DNA of 64,000 nucleotides from Stenotrophomonas sp. Marseille-Q4652 (GTDB taxonomy: Bacteria > Pseudomonadota > Gammaproteobacteria > Xanthomonadales > Xanthomonadaceae): contig NZ_CAKAKE010000001.1 in assembly GCF_916618915.1 (NCBI RefSeq), forward strand, positions 1,860,001 through 1,924,000, in the 5' to 3' direction. Both the position numbers and the translations under genes were made by a program. Shown one piece after another: positions 24,364 to 32,943 of the stretch. Numbering within the stretch: position 1 is the stretch's first letter; every line of letters begins with the position of its first letter. Under the pieces are notes generated by a model. That model did not search any database and was not told where the DNA came from. It saw nothing but the letters and a program-made list of their open reading frames with translations.

Positions 24364-24849
24364 ATGGAAGAGCTCCTGATCGTCACCACCGGTGGCACGA
24401 TCGACAAGATCTACTTCGACGACAAATCGGACTACCAGATCGGCGATCCGCAGATCGGCATGATCCTGCGCGAGCTGGGCGTGACGTTCCGTTTCCACAT
24501 CATCCCGATCCTGCGCAAGGACTCGCTGCACATCACCGACGAGGACCGCGAACTGGTCCGCGCCACCATCGCCGCGCAGCCGGCCAGGCACGTGCTGGTC
24601 ACCCATGGCACCGACTCGATGGTGCAGACCGGCAAGGTGCTGTCCAGCATCAAGGACAAGACCATCGTGATGACCGGCGCACTGAGCCCCGCCCGCTTCC
24701 GCGGTTCGGACGCCGAATTCAACATCGGCTGCGCGATCGGTGCGGTGCAGTCGCTGCCCAACGGCGTCTACATCGCCATGAACGGCCGCATCTGGGATCC
24801 GGCCAGGGTGCGCAAGAACGTGGCCGAGAACCGCTTCGAAGCCGCCTGA
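24364..24849 (+). CDS. Single-domain asparaginase-like protein
   Basis: The 161-aa product matches only the N-terminal domain of type I/II L-asparaginases. It has TTGGTIDK with the nucleophile-equivalent Thr12 and the THGTDSMVQTG motif (Thr83, Asp84) plus the KTIVMTGALSP segment. The C-terminal domain of about 130-150 residues is absent, and a terminator follows 47 bases after the stop, so the gene is a genuine short form rather than a frameshifted long gene. Short asparaginase-domain proteins occur in several proteobacteria. Catalytic activity is uncertain because the family active site is completed by a neighbouring subunit. Confidence 0.8.
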   Translation: MEELLIVTTGGTIDKIYFDDKSDYQIGDPQIGMILRELGVTFRFHIIPILRKDSLHITDEDRELVRATIAAQPARHVLVTHGTDSMVQTGKVLSSIKDKTIVMTGALSPARFRGSDAEFNIGCAIGAVQSLPNGVYIAMNGRIWDPARVRKNVAENRFEAA

Positions 24850-24895
24850 GCGACGGCCACCGGGCAGTCACGCCGCTTTCCCGGCCGCAAATGAA

Positions 24896-24925
24896 AAGCG
24901 CCGGAGCCCTCGGGCTCCGGCGCTT
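24896..24925. terminator. Bidirectional terminator between asparaginase-like gene and protease
   Basis: A 12- to 14-bp stem AAGCGCCGGAGCC/GGCTCCGGCGCTT with a small loop sits between two convergent genes. On the minus strand it is followed by TTCATTT, so it serves best as the protease terminator. It can also stop the plus transcript. Confidence 0.8.
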
Positions 24926-24947
24926 GCCTGCCGGGAGGGAGGCAGGT

Positions 24948-26672
24948 TTACCAGTTCGCCTTCAGGCTGACGCCACTGAAGGCCGAGTAGCCACGGATCA
25001 TCACGTAGTACGTGCCCGACGCGCCGGAGAAGGTGCATGTCTCGTTGTTGCCGTTCAGGTACGGGCGGCAGTTGTAGGTCCAGGTGGTCGGCTGGCTGCC
25101 CTTGCGGACGTACAGGTCCGCATCACCGGTGCCACCGCTCATGGTGATCACCAGCGAACTGCCACTGGGCACGGTCACGGTGTAGTACTGGGCGCTGTTG
25201 GCGGCACCGGACAGGCCGGTCCTGGCCACGTTCTTCTGCAGCGCGTTGCCCGTGCCCGGATCCGGATCCGGATTGGGGTTGCCGCCACCGCCGCCGGCAG
25301 CGGCCTGCACCGCGGCGTAGGCATTGACGATGCCGGCACCGATGGGCTGCGACGGCGTGGACGGGAACGGCGTGGCCGTGGACTTGATGATCGATTCCAC
25401 CTGCGCCGGGGTCAGCGGCGTCGGCGCCACCGACTGCATCAGGGCCACCACGCCGGCCACGTGCGGGGTCGCCATCGAGGTGCCGTTGTACGAGGCGTAG
25501 CTTTCGCTGCCCGGGCCCTGGGTCCCGCTGTTGAGGGTCGAATAGATGTTCGAGCCCGGAGCGGCGATGTCGATCAGCGCGCCGTAGTTGGAGAAGCTCG
25601 AACGCGCGCCGGTGCTGGTGGTCGAGCCCACCGCGATCACGTTGTTGCAGTTGGCCGGCGAGGCGTTGGAGACGTTGGCGTTGGAGTTGCCGGCAGCGAT
25701 GACAACGGTGGTGCCGCGGCTGACCGCGCCGTTGATCGCGTTCTGGGTAGTGGTACCGCACGCGCCCGAGCCGCCCAGCGAGAGGTTGATCACCTTGGCC
25801 GGGTTCGGATTGGCCGGCACGCCGGAGACAGTGCCTCCCGATGCCCAGATGATGCCGTCGGCGATGTCGGAGGTGTAACCACCGCCACGACCCAGCACGC
25901 GCACCGGCACGACCTTGGCCTGCGGCGCGGTACCGGCGACACCCTTGCCGTTGTTGGTCACCGCAGCGACGGTGCCGGCCACGTGGGTGCCGTGCCAGCT
26001 CGAGGCACTGCCGTCGTAGTAGTCGCCCGGATCAGCCGGATTGCTGTCGCGGCCATTGCCGTCACCGGCAACGGTGGTGTCGCTGATGAAGTCATAGCCA
26101 CCGATGACGTTGGCGCTCAGGTCCGAGTGGGTGGTGATGCCGGTATCCAGCACCGCGACCAGCTGGCCAGCACCCTTGGTGATGTCCCACGCCTGCTGTG
26201 CCTTGATGCCGTAGGTACCGTTGAAGCCCCACTGCTGCGAATAGGACGGGTCGTTCGGGGTCCAGGTCGGATACATGATCTGGTCGACTTCCACGTACTC
26301 GACATCCGGATCGGCAGCCAGCTGGCGCATCAGCTGGGCCGCTTCGGCCTGGTCCAGCTCGCGGTCGGCCTTGATCACCGCTGGACCGATGGCCAGGTCA
26401 CGCAGCTTCTGCAGGCCAACCCCCCGGCCGGTCCGCGCCGGTACCGCGGCGGCGGCGGACTTGAGCGACCGTGCCAGCACGCTGGCCTGGGCCGGCGCGG
26501 CACTGTCGCGGTACTTCACGATGAAACGCTGGTGGGTGGACGCCGAGGCCAGGCCGTCCAGGTGTGCCTCACCGGCGACGGCCGGTGCGACGAGCAGCAT
26601 CGAGGTAAGGGTGGAGACTCCGAGAACGGCCAATAGACCCGGACGCGCGCGGCGTTGCGAATACTTCGACAT
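24948..26672 (-). CDS. Secreted S8 subtilisin-like protease with PPC domain
   Basis: The 574-aa extracellular serine protease has a signal peptide (cut near AVAGEA, residue 35) and an I9-type propeptide to about residue 140. The S8 domain carries catalytic Asp176 (VLDTG), His227 (HGTHVAG) and Ser399 (GTSMATPHVAG), with oxyanion Asn329. A glycine/asparagine/proline linker (residues 459-475) leads to a C-terminal pre-peptidase (PPC) domain. It resembles the major secreted proteases of Xanthomonas and Stenotrophomonas, probably exported by Sec and type II secretion. ATG 26672 with AAAGGAAA upstream is chosen over an in-frame TTG seven codons earlier. Confidence 0.95.
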   Translation of the reverse strand: MSKYSQRRARPGLLAVLGVSTLTSMLLVAPAVAGEAHLDGLASASTHQRFIVKYRDSAAPAQASVLARSLKSAAAAVPARTGRGVGLQKLRDLAIGPAVIKADRELDQAEAAQLMRQLAADPDVEYVEVDQIMYPTWTPNDPSYSQQWGFNGTYGIKAQQAWDITKGAGQLVAVLDTGITTHSDLSANVIGGYDFISDTTVAGDGNGRDSNPADPGDYYDGSASSWHGTHVAGTVAAVTNNGKGVAGTAPQAKVVPVRVLGRGGGYTSDIADGIIWASGGTVSGVPANPNPAKVINLSLGGSGACGTTTQNAINGAVSRGTTVVIAAGNSNANVSNASPANCNNVIAVGSTTSTGARSSFSNYGALIDIAAPGSNIYSTLNSGTQGPGSESYASYNGTSMATPHVAGVVALMQSVAPTPLTPAQVESIIKSTATPFPSTPSQPIGAGIVNAYAAVQAAAGGGGGNPNPDPDPGTGNALQKNVARTGLSGAANSAQYYTVTVPSGSSLVITMSGGTGDADLYVRKGSQPTTWTYNCRPYLNGNNETCTFSGASGTYYVMIRGYSAFSGVSLKANW

Positions 26673-26981
26673 CGGGTTGTTTCCTTTCTGCAATGAGTAG
26701 GTGCCGCAGACAGCGGCAACGCTCCGCCCGGCTCAGCGGTTGCTATCGGGTGGTGGTCTGAAGCGGGAGGAGGCCCGGACCGGTCCCCTGCTACCGTCCG
26801 TGCGCCGACGCTAGAAGGTTTGTCGCCCCGGGACAATGCAGGGACAGGAGTTTTCCTACCCGGATCGCGGATTTGTGACTGCTGTCAACTGGACGAAAGG
26901 GCAATCTCCGTCATCCGCCCAAAAGCAAAGGCCCGCCGGGGTCGCCGGCGGGCCTTCTGTCAACTCACATGGCTGTACGGT
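26673..26981. other. Intergenic region upstream of the protease
   Basis: About 300 bases without a gene. It contains the ilvE terminator (26928-26956) and the upstream region of the protease. A minus-strand TTGACA at 26883-26888 has no matching -10 box at 16-18 bases, so I do not call a promoter. No repeats or small ORFs with a good ribosome binding site were seen. Confidence 0.6.
26928..26956 (-). terminator. Terminator after ilvE
   Basis: A perfect 12-bp stem AAGGCCCGCCGG/CCGGCGGGCCTT with a five-base loop is followed on the minus strand by TGCTTTTGG. It begins 25 bases after the ilvE stop. Confidence 0.85.
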
Positions 26982-28079
26982 TCAGCCGTCGAGGCGCGCC
27001 AGCCAGCCGTGGCGGTCGGGAATCCGGCCGTACTGGATGTCGGTCAGTTCCTTGCGCAGGGACATGGTCACTTCGCCAGCCGGAGCGTTGATGTCGCCGA
27101 CCGAGAAGCCTTCGCCCCTGAGCTGGCCGATCGGGGTCACCACCGCGGCGGTGCCGCAGGCAAAGACCTCGGTGACAGCGCCGGAGGTGACGCCATCCTT
27201 CCACTCGTCGATGCTGACCTTGCGCTCGACCACCTTCATGCCGCGGTCGCGGGCCAGCTGCAGGATGCTCTCGCGGGTGATGCCTTCCAGGATGCTGCCC
27301 GACAGTTCCGGGGTCACCAGCGTCCCGTCCTTGTAGACCAGGAACACGTTCATGCCGCCCAGTTCTTCCAGGTACTTGCCCTCGACCGGATCGAGGAACA
27401 GCACCTGCGAGCAGCCCTGGGCCTGCGCCTTCTGCTGCGGCAGCAGCGAGGCGGCGTAGTTGCCACCGCACTTGGCCGCGCCGGTGCCGCCCTTGGCCGC
27501 ACGCGCGTATTCGGTGGACAGCCAGATCGAGACCGGGGCCACGCCCTTGGCGAAGTACGGGCCGGCCGGGCTGGCGATCACGTAGTAGCCGGCCTTGTGT
27601 GCGCCGCGCACGCCGAGGAAGGCCTCGTCCCCGATCATGAAGGGGCGGAAGTACAGGCTGGACTCTTCGGCCGACGGCACCCAGTCCTTGTCCACGGCGA
27701 CCAGCTGGCGCAGCGACTCGACGAAGATGTCGACCGGCAGTTCCGGCAGTGCCAGACGGGCGGCCGAGCGCTGCAGGCGCGCGCCGTTGGCCTGCGGACG
27801 GAACGTCCACACCGACCCATCGGCATGGCGGTAGGCCTTGATGCCCTCGAAGATCTCCTGGCCGTAGTGCAGCACCGCGGCGGCCGGGTCCAGCAGCAGC
27901 GGACCGTAGGGACGCACCTCGGCGTCATGCCAGCCGGTGTCCTTGTCCCAGCGCACGGCCACCATGTGGTCGGTGAAGTGCACGCCGAAGCCGGGCGCGG
28001 CGAGGATGCGCTCGCGCTCTTCGGCACTGCGCGGCTGCGTGGAACGGGTGACGCGGAAGCTCGGGGTTGACTGGGACAC
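26982..28079 (-). CDS. ilvE: Branched-chain amino acid aminotransferase
   Basis: This PLP enzyme transfers the last amino group in leucine, isoleucine and valine synthesis. The 365-aa length and motifs (HYGQEIFEGIKAYRH, KCGGNYAASLLPQQKA with the PLP-binding lysine expected in the conserved GGNYA region, LEGITRESIL, EVFACGTAAVVTPI) fit the longer class II BCAT subgroup. The start is GTG 28079 with AAGGAAA upstream. It stands alone with its own terminator and follows the SufT gene by 61 bases. Confidence 0.95.
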   Translation of the reverse strand: MSQSTPSFRVTRSTQPRSAEERERILAAPGFGVHFTDHMVAVRWDKDTGWHDAEVRPYGPLLLDPAAAVLHYGQEIFEGIKAYRHADGSVWTFRPQANGARLQRSAARLALPELPVDIFVESLRQLVAVDKDWVPSAEESSLYFRPFMIGDEAFLGVRGAHKAGYYVIASPAGPYFAKGVAPVSIWLSTEYARAAKGGTGAAKCGGNYAASLLPQQKAQAQGCSQVLFLDPVEGKYLEELGGMNVFLVYKDGTLVTPELSGSILEGITRESILQLARDRGMKVVERKVSIDEWKDGVTSGAVTEVFACGTAAVVTPIGQLRGEGFSVGDINAPAGEVTMSLRKELTDIQYGRIPDRHGWLARLDG

Positions 28080-28140
28080 CAGATATTTCCTTCCAGGTTT
28101 ACGGGATGGACACCCGGCCCCGCCGTCGCGGGTGCCGGGG

Positions 28141-28692
28141 CTACAGCATGCCGGTTTCGAGCCGCGCTTCCTCGGACATCATGTGCTTGCCCCACGGCGG
28201 ATCGAACACCAGCTCGACGTCGGCCTGGGCCACCGTCGGGATCATTTCCAGCTTGCTGCGGACATCGTCGACCAGGATCTCGCCCATGCCGCAGCCGGGC
28301 GCGGTCAGGGTCATCTTGACGTCGACCTCGCGCTGGCCATCGTCCAGGTGCTTGAGGTCGACCTCGTAGATCAGCCCCAGGTCGACGATGTTGAACGGGA
28401 TTTCCGGGTCGAAGCAGGTGCGCAACTGCTGCCAGACCAGCTTTTCCACTTCCTCGTCGCCGGCGTTCTCGGGCAGTTCCAGTCCCGGCGGCGGCTCCTT
28501 GCCGATGGCATCGCCATCCTTGCCGGCGATGCGGAACAGGTTGCCTTCAACGAACACGGTGTAGCTGCCGCCCAGCGCCTGGGTGATGTACCCATAGCTG
28601 CCGGCGGGCAGGGTCACGGTATCGCCCTGCGGGACCATGACGGCCTCGCAATCGCGCTCGAAGTGGACGGGTTCACTGCTGCGGGAATACAT
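28141..28692 (-). CDS. sufT: Fe-S assembly protein SufT (MIP18/DUF59 family)
   Basis: SufT proteins help mature iron-sulfur proteins under high demand. The 183-aa product has an N-terminal extension with VPQGDTVTLPAGSYGYITQALGGSYTV-type sequence found in the proteobacterial SufT group, then a MIP18 domain (about residues 80-175). That domain carries DPEIPFNIVDLGLIYEV, LTAPGCGMGEIL with the conserved cysteine, and VFDPPWGKHMMSEEARLETGML. No other suf gene is nearby. Its adjacency to ilvE is noted but a functional link is not established. Confidence 0.87.
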   Translation of the reverse strand: MYSRSSEPVHFERDCEAVMVPQGDTVTLPAGSYGYITQALGGSYTVFVEGNLFRIAGKDGDAIGKEPPPGLELPENAGDEEVEKLVWQQLRTCFDPEIPFNIVDLGLIYEVDLKHLDDGQREVDVKMTLTAPGCGMGEILVDDVRSKLEMIPTVAQADVELVFDPPWGKHMMSEEARLETGML

Positions 28693-28799
28693 GGGACTGG
28701 ATATGGGGACGCGGTCGACTCCCGCAAGCCGCCTATTCTATCGAACTGGGCCGTCCCCCCGCTGAGCGGCTATCCTGTCGGGCCCTTCCAGGAGCTCCC

Positions 28800-29216
28800 A
28801 TGCCCCCACGACCCGCACCGGCCAGCGTGCACTGGCTCTGGCCCCTGCTGTTGCTGCTCGGCAGCCTGACGGTCGCCGTGGCGTGGGTACTGGTGGCGCT
28901 GAATACGCGGGGCATGGCCGCGCCGATGGCGCTGGCCGCGGGACTGGAGACTGCATGGATGCTGCGCCTGGGCACGCTGCGCGGCGGCCCGCTGCGGATC
29001 ACGCTGGCCGTCACCGCGACGCTGCTGGTCACCCTCGCCAGCTGCTGGGTGATCGTGGCCGCGCACATGGGCGGAATGATGGGGCTGGACCCACTGCAGT
29101 CCTCGCTGCGCATGGGCCCGCGCCTGGCCTGGACGATGGTGTCACTGGCCAGCTCGCCGTTCGACCTGCTCTGGCTGTTGGGCGGACTGCTGCTGGCCTG
29201 GCGCCTGGCGCGCTGA
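28800..29216 (+). CDS. Hypothetical inner-membrane protein
   Basis: The 138-aa protein has four predicted hydrophobic segments (residues about 12-33, 39-55, 66-88 and 112-135) and short polar loops. I do not recognise its family. A TATCCT -10-like box about 30 bases upstream (near 28768) and the ATG in CTCCCATG make it a plausible single gene. It is divergent from sufT and precedes a TonB receptor by 150 bases, without evidence of a shared transcript. Confidence 0.65.
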   Translation: MPPRPAPASVHWLWPLLLLLGSLTVAVAWVLVALNTRGMAAPMALAAGLETAWMLRLGTLRGGPLRITLAVTATLLVTLASCWVIVAAHMGGMMGLDPLQSSLRMGPRLAWTMVSLASSPFDLLWLLGGLLLAWRLAR

Positions 29217-29366
29217 TTCCTCGCCAATCCGGCCAGCTGGTAGAAAAACGCAACATGCGCAATTCCAGCGGCAAATTCGTGCACATCTTTTCAGGCGCGG
29301 ACCGCACATAAACCAAGGTTAAGGATTCGTAATTCTTGCTCCACACCGTCATCGTGGAGTGCTGCT

Positions 29367-32309
29367 GTGAAGATCCAGACCTTGAGCGAGGCCGTCCGCT
29401 GTGCCCTGTTGCCCATGTCCACCGCCGTACTGGCGCTGGGCGCAACGCCAGCGGCAGCCCAGGACGCCCCCCCACAGGGGGAACAGGCCACGACCCTGGA
29501 CCGCATCGAGGTCACCGGCTCGCGCATCAAGCGTGCCGACCTTGAAACCTCCAGCCCGGTGTTCGTGATTGACCGGCAGAACATCGAGAATTCCGGCGCT
29601 GCGACGGTCGGCGAATTCCTGCAGCGGACCCCGGCCATCGCCGGCGCAGCGACCAATCCCCAGGTGAACAATGGCGGCGGCGCCGGCGCAGCCACGGTCG
29701 ACCTGCGCGGGCTGGGCGTGAACCGCTCGCTGGTGCTGGTCGATGGCAAGCGCTGGATCGGCACCGTAAGCAACGCCAACGGTGCGGTGGACATCAACTC
29801 GATCCCGATGACCCTGATCGAGCGCGTCGAGGTCCTCAAGGATGGCGCTTCGGCGATCTACGGTTCCGATGCCATCGGCGGCGTGGTCAACTTCATCCTG
29901 CGCCGTGATTTCCAGGGCCTGGAGGCCAGCGCCTACTACGGCATTTCCTCGCGGGGTGACGCCGGTACCGAGCGTTACGACGCCACCTTCGGCATGACCG
30001 GCGACAAGGGCAACGTCGTGCTGGGCGTGAGCTACGACAAGGAGGACTCGGTCAGCGCCGCTGACCGCGCCTACTCCAGCCAGCCCTACCAGCTGTACGC
30101 CGGCGAGCACGGCATCGGCGGTACCAGCCGCATCCTGACCGGCCGCTACGTGGTGCCGCGTTCGGCCGCCACCGGCGTGAACCTGAGCGACCCCAACTGC
30201 GGCAGCGGCGCCAATGTCGTGCTGACCCGCATCGACGGCCGCCCGGGCACCTCCACCTCGGACTTCCGCTGCTTCGACAACCTCAACGACGTCTACAACT
30301 TCCAGGCCGACGGCAACCTCAACCTGACGCCGCAGGAACGTACCGCGATGTTCGTCAGCGGCAACTACCAGCTCAGCGAGAACGTCGAGGCCTTCGTGCT
30401 GGGTTCGTGGCTGAAGACCGAATCCTCGTTCTTCATCGCGCCGCTGCCGTTCGACGGCCGCGCCGCCGTGGACAACGTGCCGATCAGCGGCGACAGCATC
30501 TACAACCCGTTCGGCGTGGACATCACCGACGCCCGGCTGCGCCTGCGCGACTTCATCCCGACCCGTACCACCCGCTTCGAGACCGATACCTACCAGATCA
30601 CCGCCGGCCTGCGCGGCAACTTCGGCGACAGCAGCTGGAGCTGGGATGCGTCCTACGGCTATGGCCGCACGCCGCAGTCCCAGTCGGTGCGCGGCTATCT
30701 GTACAGCCCGGGCCTGACCGATGCGCTGGGGCCGTCGATGATCGACCCGGCCACCGGCAACCCCATCTGCGTACGCACGCCGGGCGACCCGAGCACCGCC
30801 ATCGCCGGCTGCCTGCCGGTCAACTTCCTTGGCCCGCCGCCGGATCCCAACAGTCCGGCCGGCCAGGCCCAGCTGGCGGCGTTGAACCTGATCAATCCGA
30901 CCATCACCAACACCAACGAGAACGACCTCAAGGTGTTCAATGCCAACATCACCGGCGACCTGTTCGAGTTGCCGGCGGGCATGGTCTCGCTGGCCGGCGG
31001 TGTGGAACGCCGCGAGGAATCGGCCAGTGCGACCTCCGACTTCCTGACCCTGATCCCGCCGGGCGAGACCGTCTGCCTGATCACCCAGGAAGCCTGCACC
31101 TTCGGCGACATCGCCGGCTCGTTCGACGTGAACGAGATCTACCTCGAGGCCCTGGTGCCGCTGCTGGCGGACGTGCCCTTCGCCGAGAAGCTGAACGTGT
31201 CGCTGGGCACGCGCTATTCGGATTACTCCAACTTCGGCGGCACCACCAACTCCAAGATCGGCCTGGAGTGGAAGCCGTTCTCCGACCTGCTGGTCCGCGC
31301 CACCTACGCCGACGTGTTCCGCGCGCCGACCATCGGTGACCTGTATGCACCGACGGTTCCCAGCGCCAACACCTATACCGATCCCTGCAACGGCTACACC
31401 GGCCAGCCGACGCCGGATCCGCGCGCCTGTGCCGGCGTGCCGACCGACGGCTCCTTCCAGCAGAGCAACAACCAGGTCACCTCGTTCCAGGTCGCCGATC
31501 CCAACCTGCAGCCGGAAGAAGGCGACGTCTTCACCTATGGGTTCGTCTACAGCCCGGGCTGGCTGGAAGGCTTCAGCATCACCGCCGACTACTGGCGGGT
31601 GAAGCTGGAGCAGTTCATCACCAACCTGCCCGAGAACGTGATGCTCAACCAGTGCTTCAACTTCGGGCGCTACTGCGACACCTTCATCCGCGACGACGCC
31701 GGCGACGTGGCGCAGATGACCAACGTCATCGGCAACTTCGGCCGGCTGCAGAGCAGTGGCCTGGACGTGGGCCTGCGCTACCTGTTCGCGGAAACCGGCT
31801 GGGGCCGCTTTGCCTGGAACCTGGATGCCAGCTACATCGCCGAGTACAACGTGCGGCTGCTGGCCGACGACCCGGACAGCGACGTCGGCGCGTTCCCGGG
31901 CATCCCGCAGAGCACCGGCCTGGCAGGCACCTTCGTCGACAACGCCTCCTCCGGTTTCGGCAACCTGGCCCGCTGGCGCGCGCTCAACGACATCAGCTGG
32001 TCGCTGGGCAACTTCAGCGCCAGCCTGACCACCCGCTACGTGCACCACGTCTACGAGGCGCCGGACGTGGCCGACGTCACTGAACCAGGCTATGTGGCCA
32101 AGCGGCGTGTGCCCTCATTCACCCAGACCGACCTGCAGATCGGCTACCAGTTCGAGGAACTCAACAACAGTTCGATCCAGATCGGCGTACGCAACCTGAC
32201 GGATCGCCAGCCGCCGTTGATCTATTCTGGCTTCAACGCCTCAACCGACATGCGGACCTACGATGCCATCGGCCGGTACTACTGGATGCGCTGGACTGCG
32301 AAGTTCTGA
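29367..32309 (+). CDS. TonB-dependent receptor
   Basis: The 980-aa outer-membrane receptor has a signal peptide (cut near AAAQDA, residue 31), a plug domain starting IEVTGSRIKRADLETSSPV and including TVDLRGLGVNRSLVLVDGKRW, and a barrel ending YYWMRWTAKF with the terminal phenylalanine typical of the class. Start is GTG 29367 with GGAG seven bases upstream. Its end overlaps the 2OG-oxygenase gene by 47 bases. The neighbouring oxygenase and TPR-sulfotransferase genes mark it as one of the receptor loci of xanthomonads and alphaproteobacteria that carry ligand-modifying enzymes. The ligand is unknown. Confidence 0.92.
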   Translation: MKIQTLSEAVRCALLPMSTAVLALGATPAAAQDAPPQGEQATTLDRIEVTGSRIKRADLETSSPVFVIDRQNIENSGAATVGEFLQRTPAIAGAATNPQVNNGGGAGAATVDLRGLGVNRSLVLVDGKRWIGTVSNANGAVDINSIPMTLIERVEVLKDGASAIYGSDAIGGVVNFILRRDFQGLEASAYYGISSRGDAGTERYDATFGMTGDKGNVVLGVSYDKEDSVSAADRAYSSQPYQLYAGEHGIGGTSRILTGRYVVPRSAATGVNLSDPNCGSGANVVLTRIDGRPGTSTSDFRCFDNLNDVYNFQADGNLNLTPQERTAMFVSGNYQLSENVEAFVLGSWLKTESSFFIAPLPFDGRAAVDNVPISGDSIYNPFGVDITDARLRLRDFIPTRTTRFETDTYQITAGLRGNFGDSSWSWDASYGYGRTPQSQSVRGYLYSPGLTDALGPSMIDPATGNPICVRTPGDPSTAIAGCLPVNFLGPPPDPNSPAGQAQLAALNLINPTITNTNENDLKVFNANITGDLFELPAGMVSLAGGVERREESASATSDFLTLIPPGETVCLITQEACTFGDIAGSFDVNEIYLEALVPLLADVPFAEKLNVSLGTRYSDYSNFGGTTNSKIGLEWKPFSDLLVRATYADVFRAPTIGDLYAPTVPSANTYTDPCNGYTGQPTPDPRACAGVPTDGSFQQSNNQVTSFQVADPNLQPEEGDVFTYGFVYSPGWLEGFSITADYWRVKLEQFITNLPENVMLNQCFNFGRYCDTFIRDDAGDVAQMTNVIGNFGRLQSSGLDVGLRYLFAETGWGRFAWNLDASYIAEYNVRLLADDPDSDVGAFPGIPQSTGLAGTFVDNASSGFGNLARWRALNDISWSLGNFSASLTTRYVHHVYEAPDVADVTEPGYVAKRRVPSFTQTDLQIGYQFEELNNSSIQIGVRNLTDRQPPLIYSGFNASTDMRTYDAIGRYYWMRWTAKF

Positions 32310-32943
32310 GGAAACGCCCCACCCGTCCGCCGCGGCCGGTGCCGCGGCGGACGCTGCCCCGGGCCACGACCTCCGCCATTACATCCGTACCTACGACCAT
32401 AGCCTGCCGGCGGAGATGTGCGCCAAGCTGGTCGAGTCGTTCAACCTGCTGGAACGGTTCCAGCAGCGCAATGGACGTGGCGTGCGTCCTGGCCTGGATG
32501 ACAGCGCCTGGACCGAGATGGACATCAGCCGGCTGTCCGATGCCGGCTTTCTGGCGTTCTTCCGCCAGCAGGTCAGCCAGGCCCTGCAGCGCTACAACCA
32601 GGATGTCGGCCTGCCGATCCCGGTGCCCGACAGCCCGCTGCTCAGCCCGCTGATCCTCAAGCGCTACCGCGCAGGCAACGAGGAAAGGTTCCAGACCCAT
32701 TTCGACTCGATCAACGAGGTCTGCGACCGCTACCTGGTCTTCCTCTGGTACCTCAATGACGTGGAGCAAGGCGGGCATACGTGGTTCCCGGGCCTTTGCA
32801 CCGGCGTGGCGCCGCGAGCCGGCCGGCTGCTGATGTTCCCGCCCTACTGGATGTATGCCCACCAGGGACAGGCCGCGCCGTTGCAGGACAAGTACATCCT
32901 TTCCACCTACCTCCGGTTTCCACAGGCTCAGTCCAGGCGGTAA
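32263..32943 (+). CDS. 2OG-Fe(II) oxygenase (prolyl 4-hydroxylase-like)
   Basis: The 226-aa product has the double-stranded beta-helix iron site HFD (His146, Asp148) with distal His200 in MYAHQG. A likely 2-oxoglutarate-binding Lys210 lies in QDKYILSTYLRF. This is the arrangement of P4H-type hydroxylases (PKHD group). The start is uncertain: ATG 32263 lies inside the receptor gene in another frame and has a weak ribosome binding site, but no later ATG or GTG in frame precedes the conserved domain (from about residue 35). The first 30 residues are low-complexity alanine/glycine. Tight overlap with the receptor suggests co-expression. Substrate unknown. Confidence 0.83.
   Translation: MPSAGTTGCAGLRSSEETPHPSAAAGAAADAAPGHDLRHYIRTYDHSLPAEMCAKLVESFNLLERFQQRNGRGVRPGLDDSAWTEMDISRLSDAGFLAFFRQQVSQALQRYNQDVGLPIPVPDSPLLSPLILKRYRAGNEERFQTHFDSINEVCDRYLVFLWYLNDVEQGGHTWFPGLCTGVAPRAGRLLMFPPYWMYAHQGQAAPLQDKYILSTYLRFPQAQSRR

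Noticed and set aside
24850..24895. Missing C-terminal domain of the asparaginase-like protein sought downstream in other frames
   Set aside because: Only 46 bases separate the stop from the terminator hairpin, and no asparaginase C-terminal motif is found there.
26883..26888. TTGACA as a protease promoter
   Set aside because: No -10-like box lies 15-19 bases downstream on the minus strand, and it is about 210 bases from the start codon.
29349..32048. 899-codon open frame antisense to the second TonB receptor
   Set aside because: It is an artefact of high GC third positions in the receptor frame. Its translation is low-complexity G/V/A/R/D/H-rich and shows no domain.
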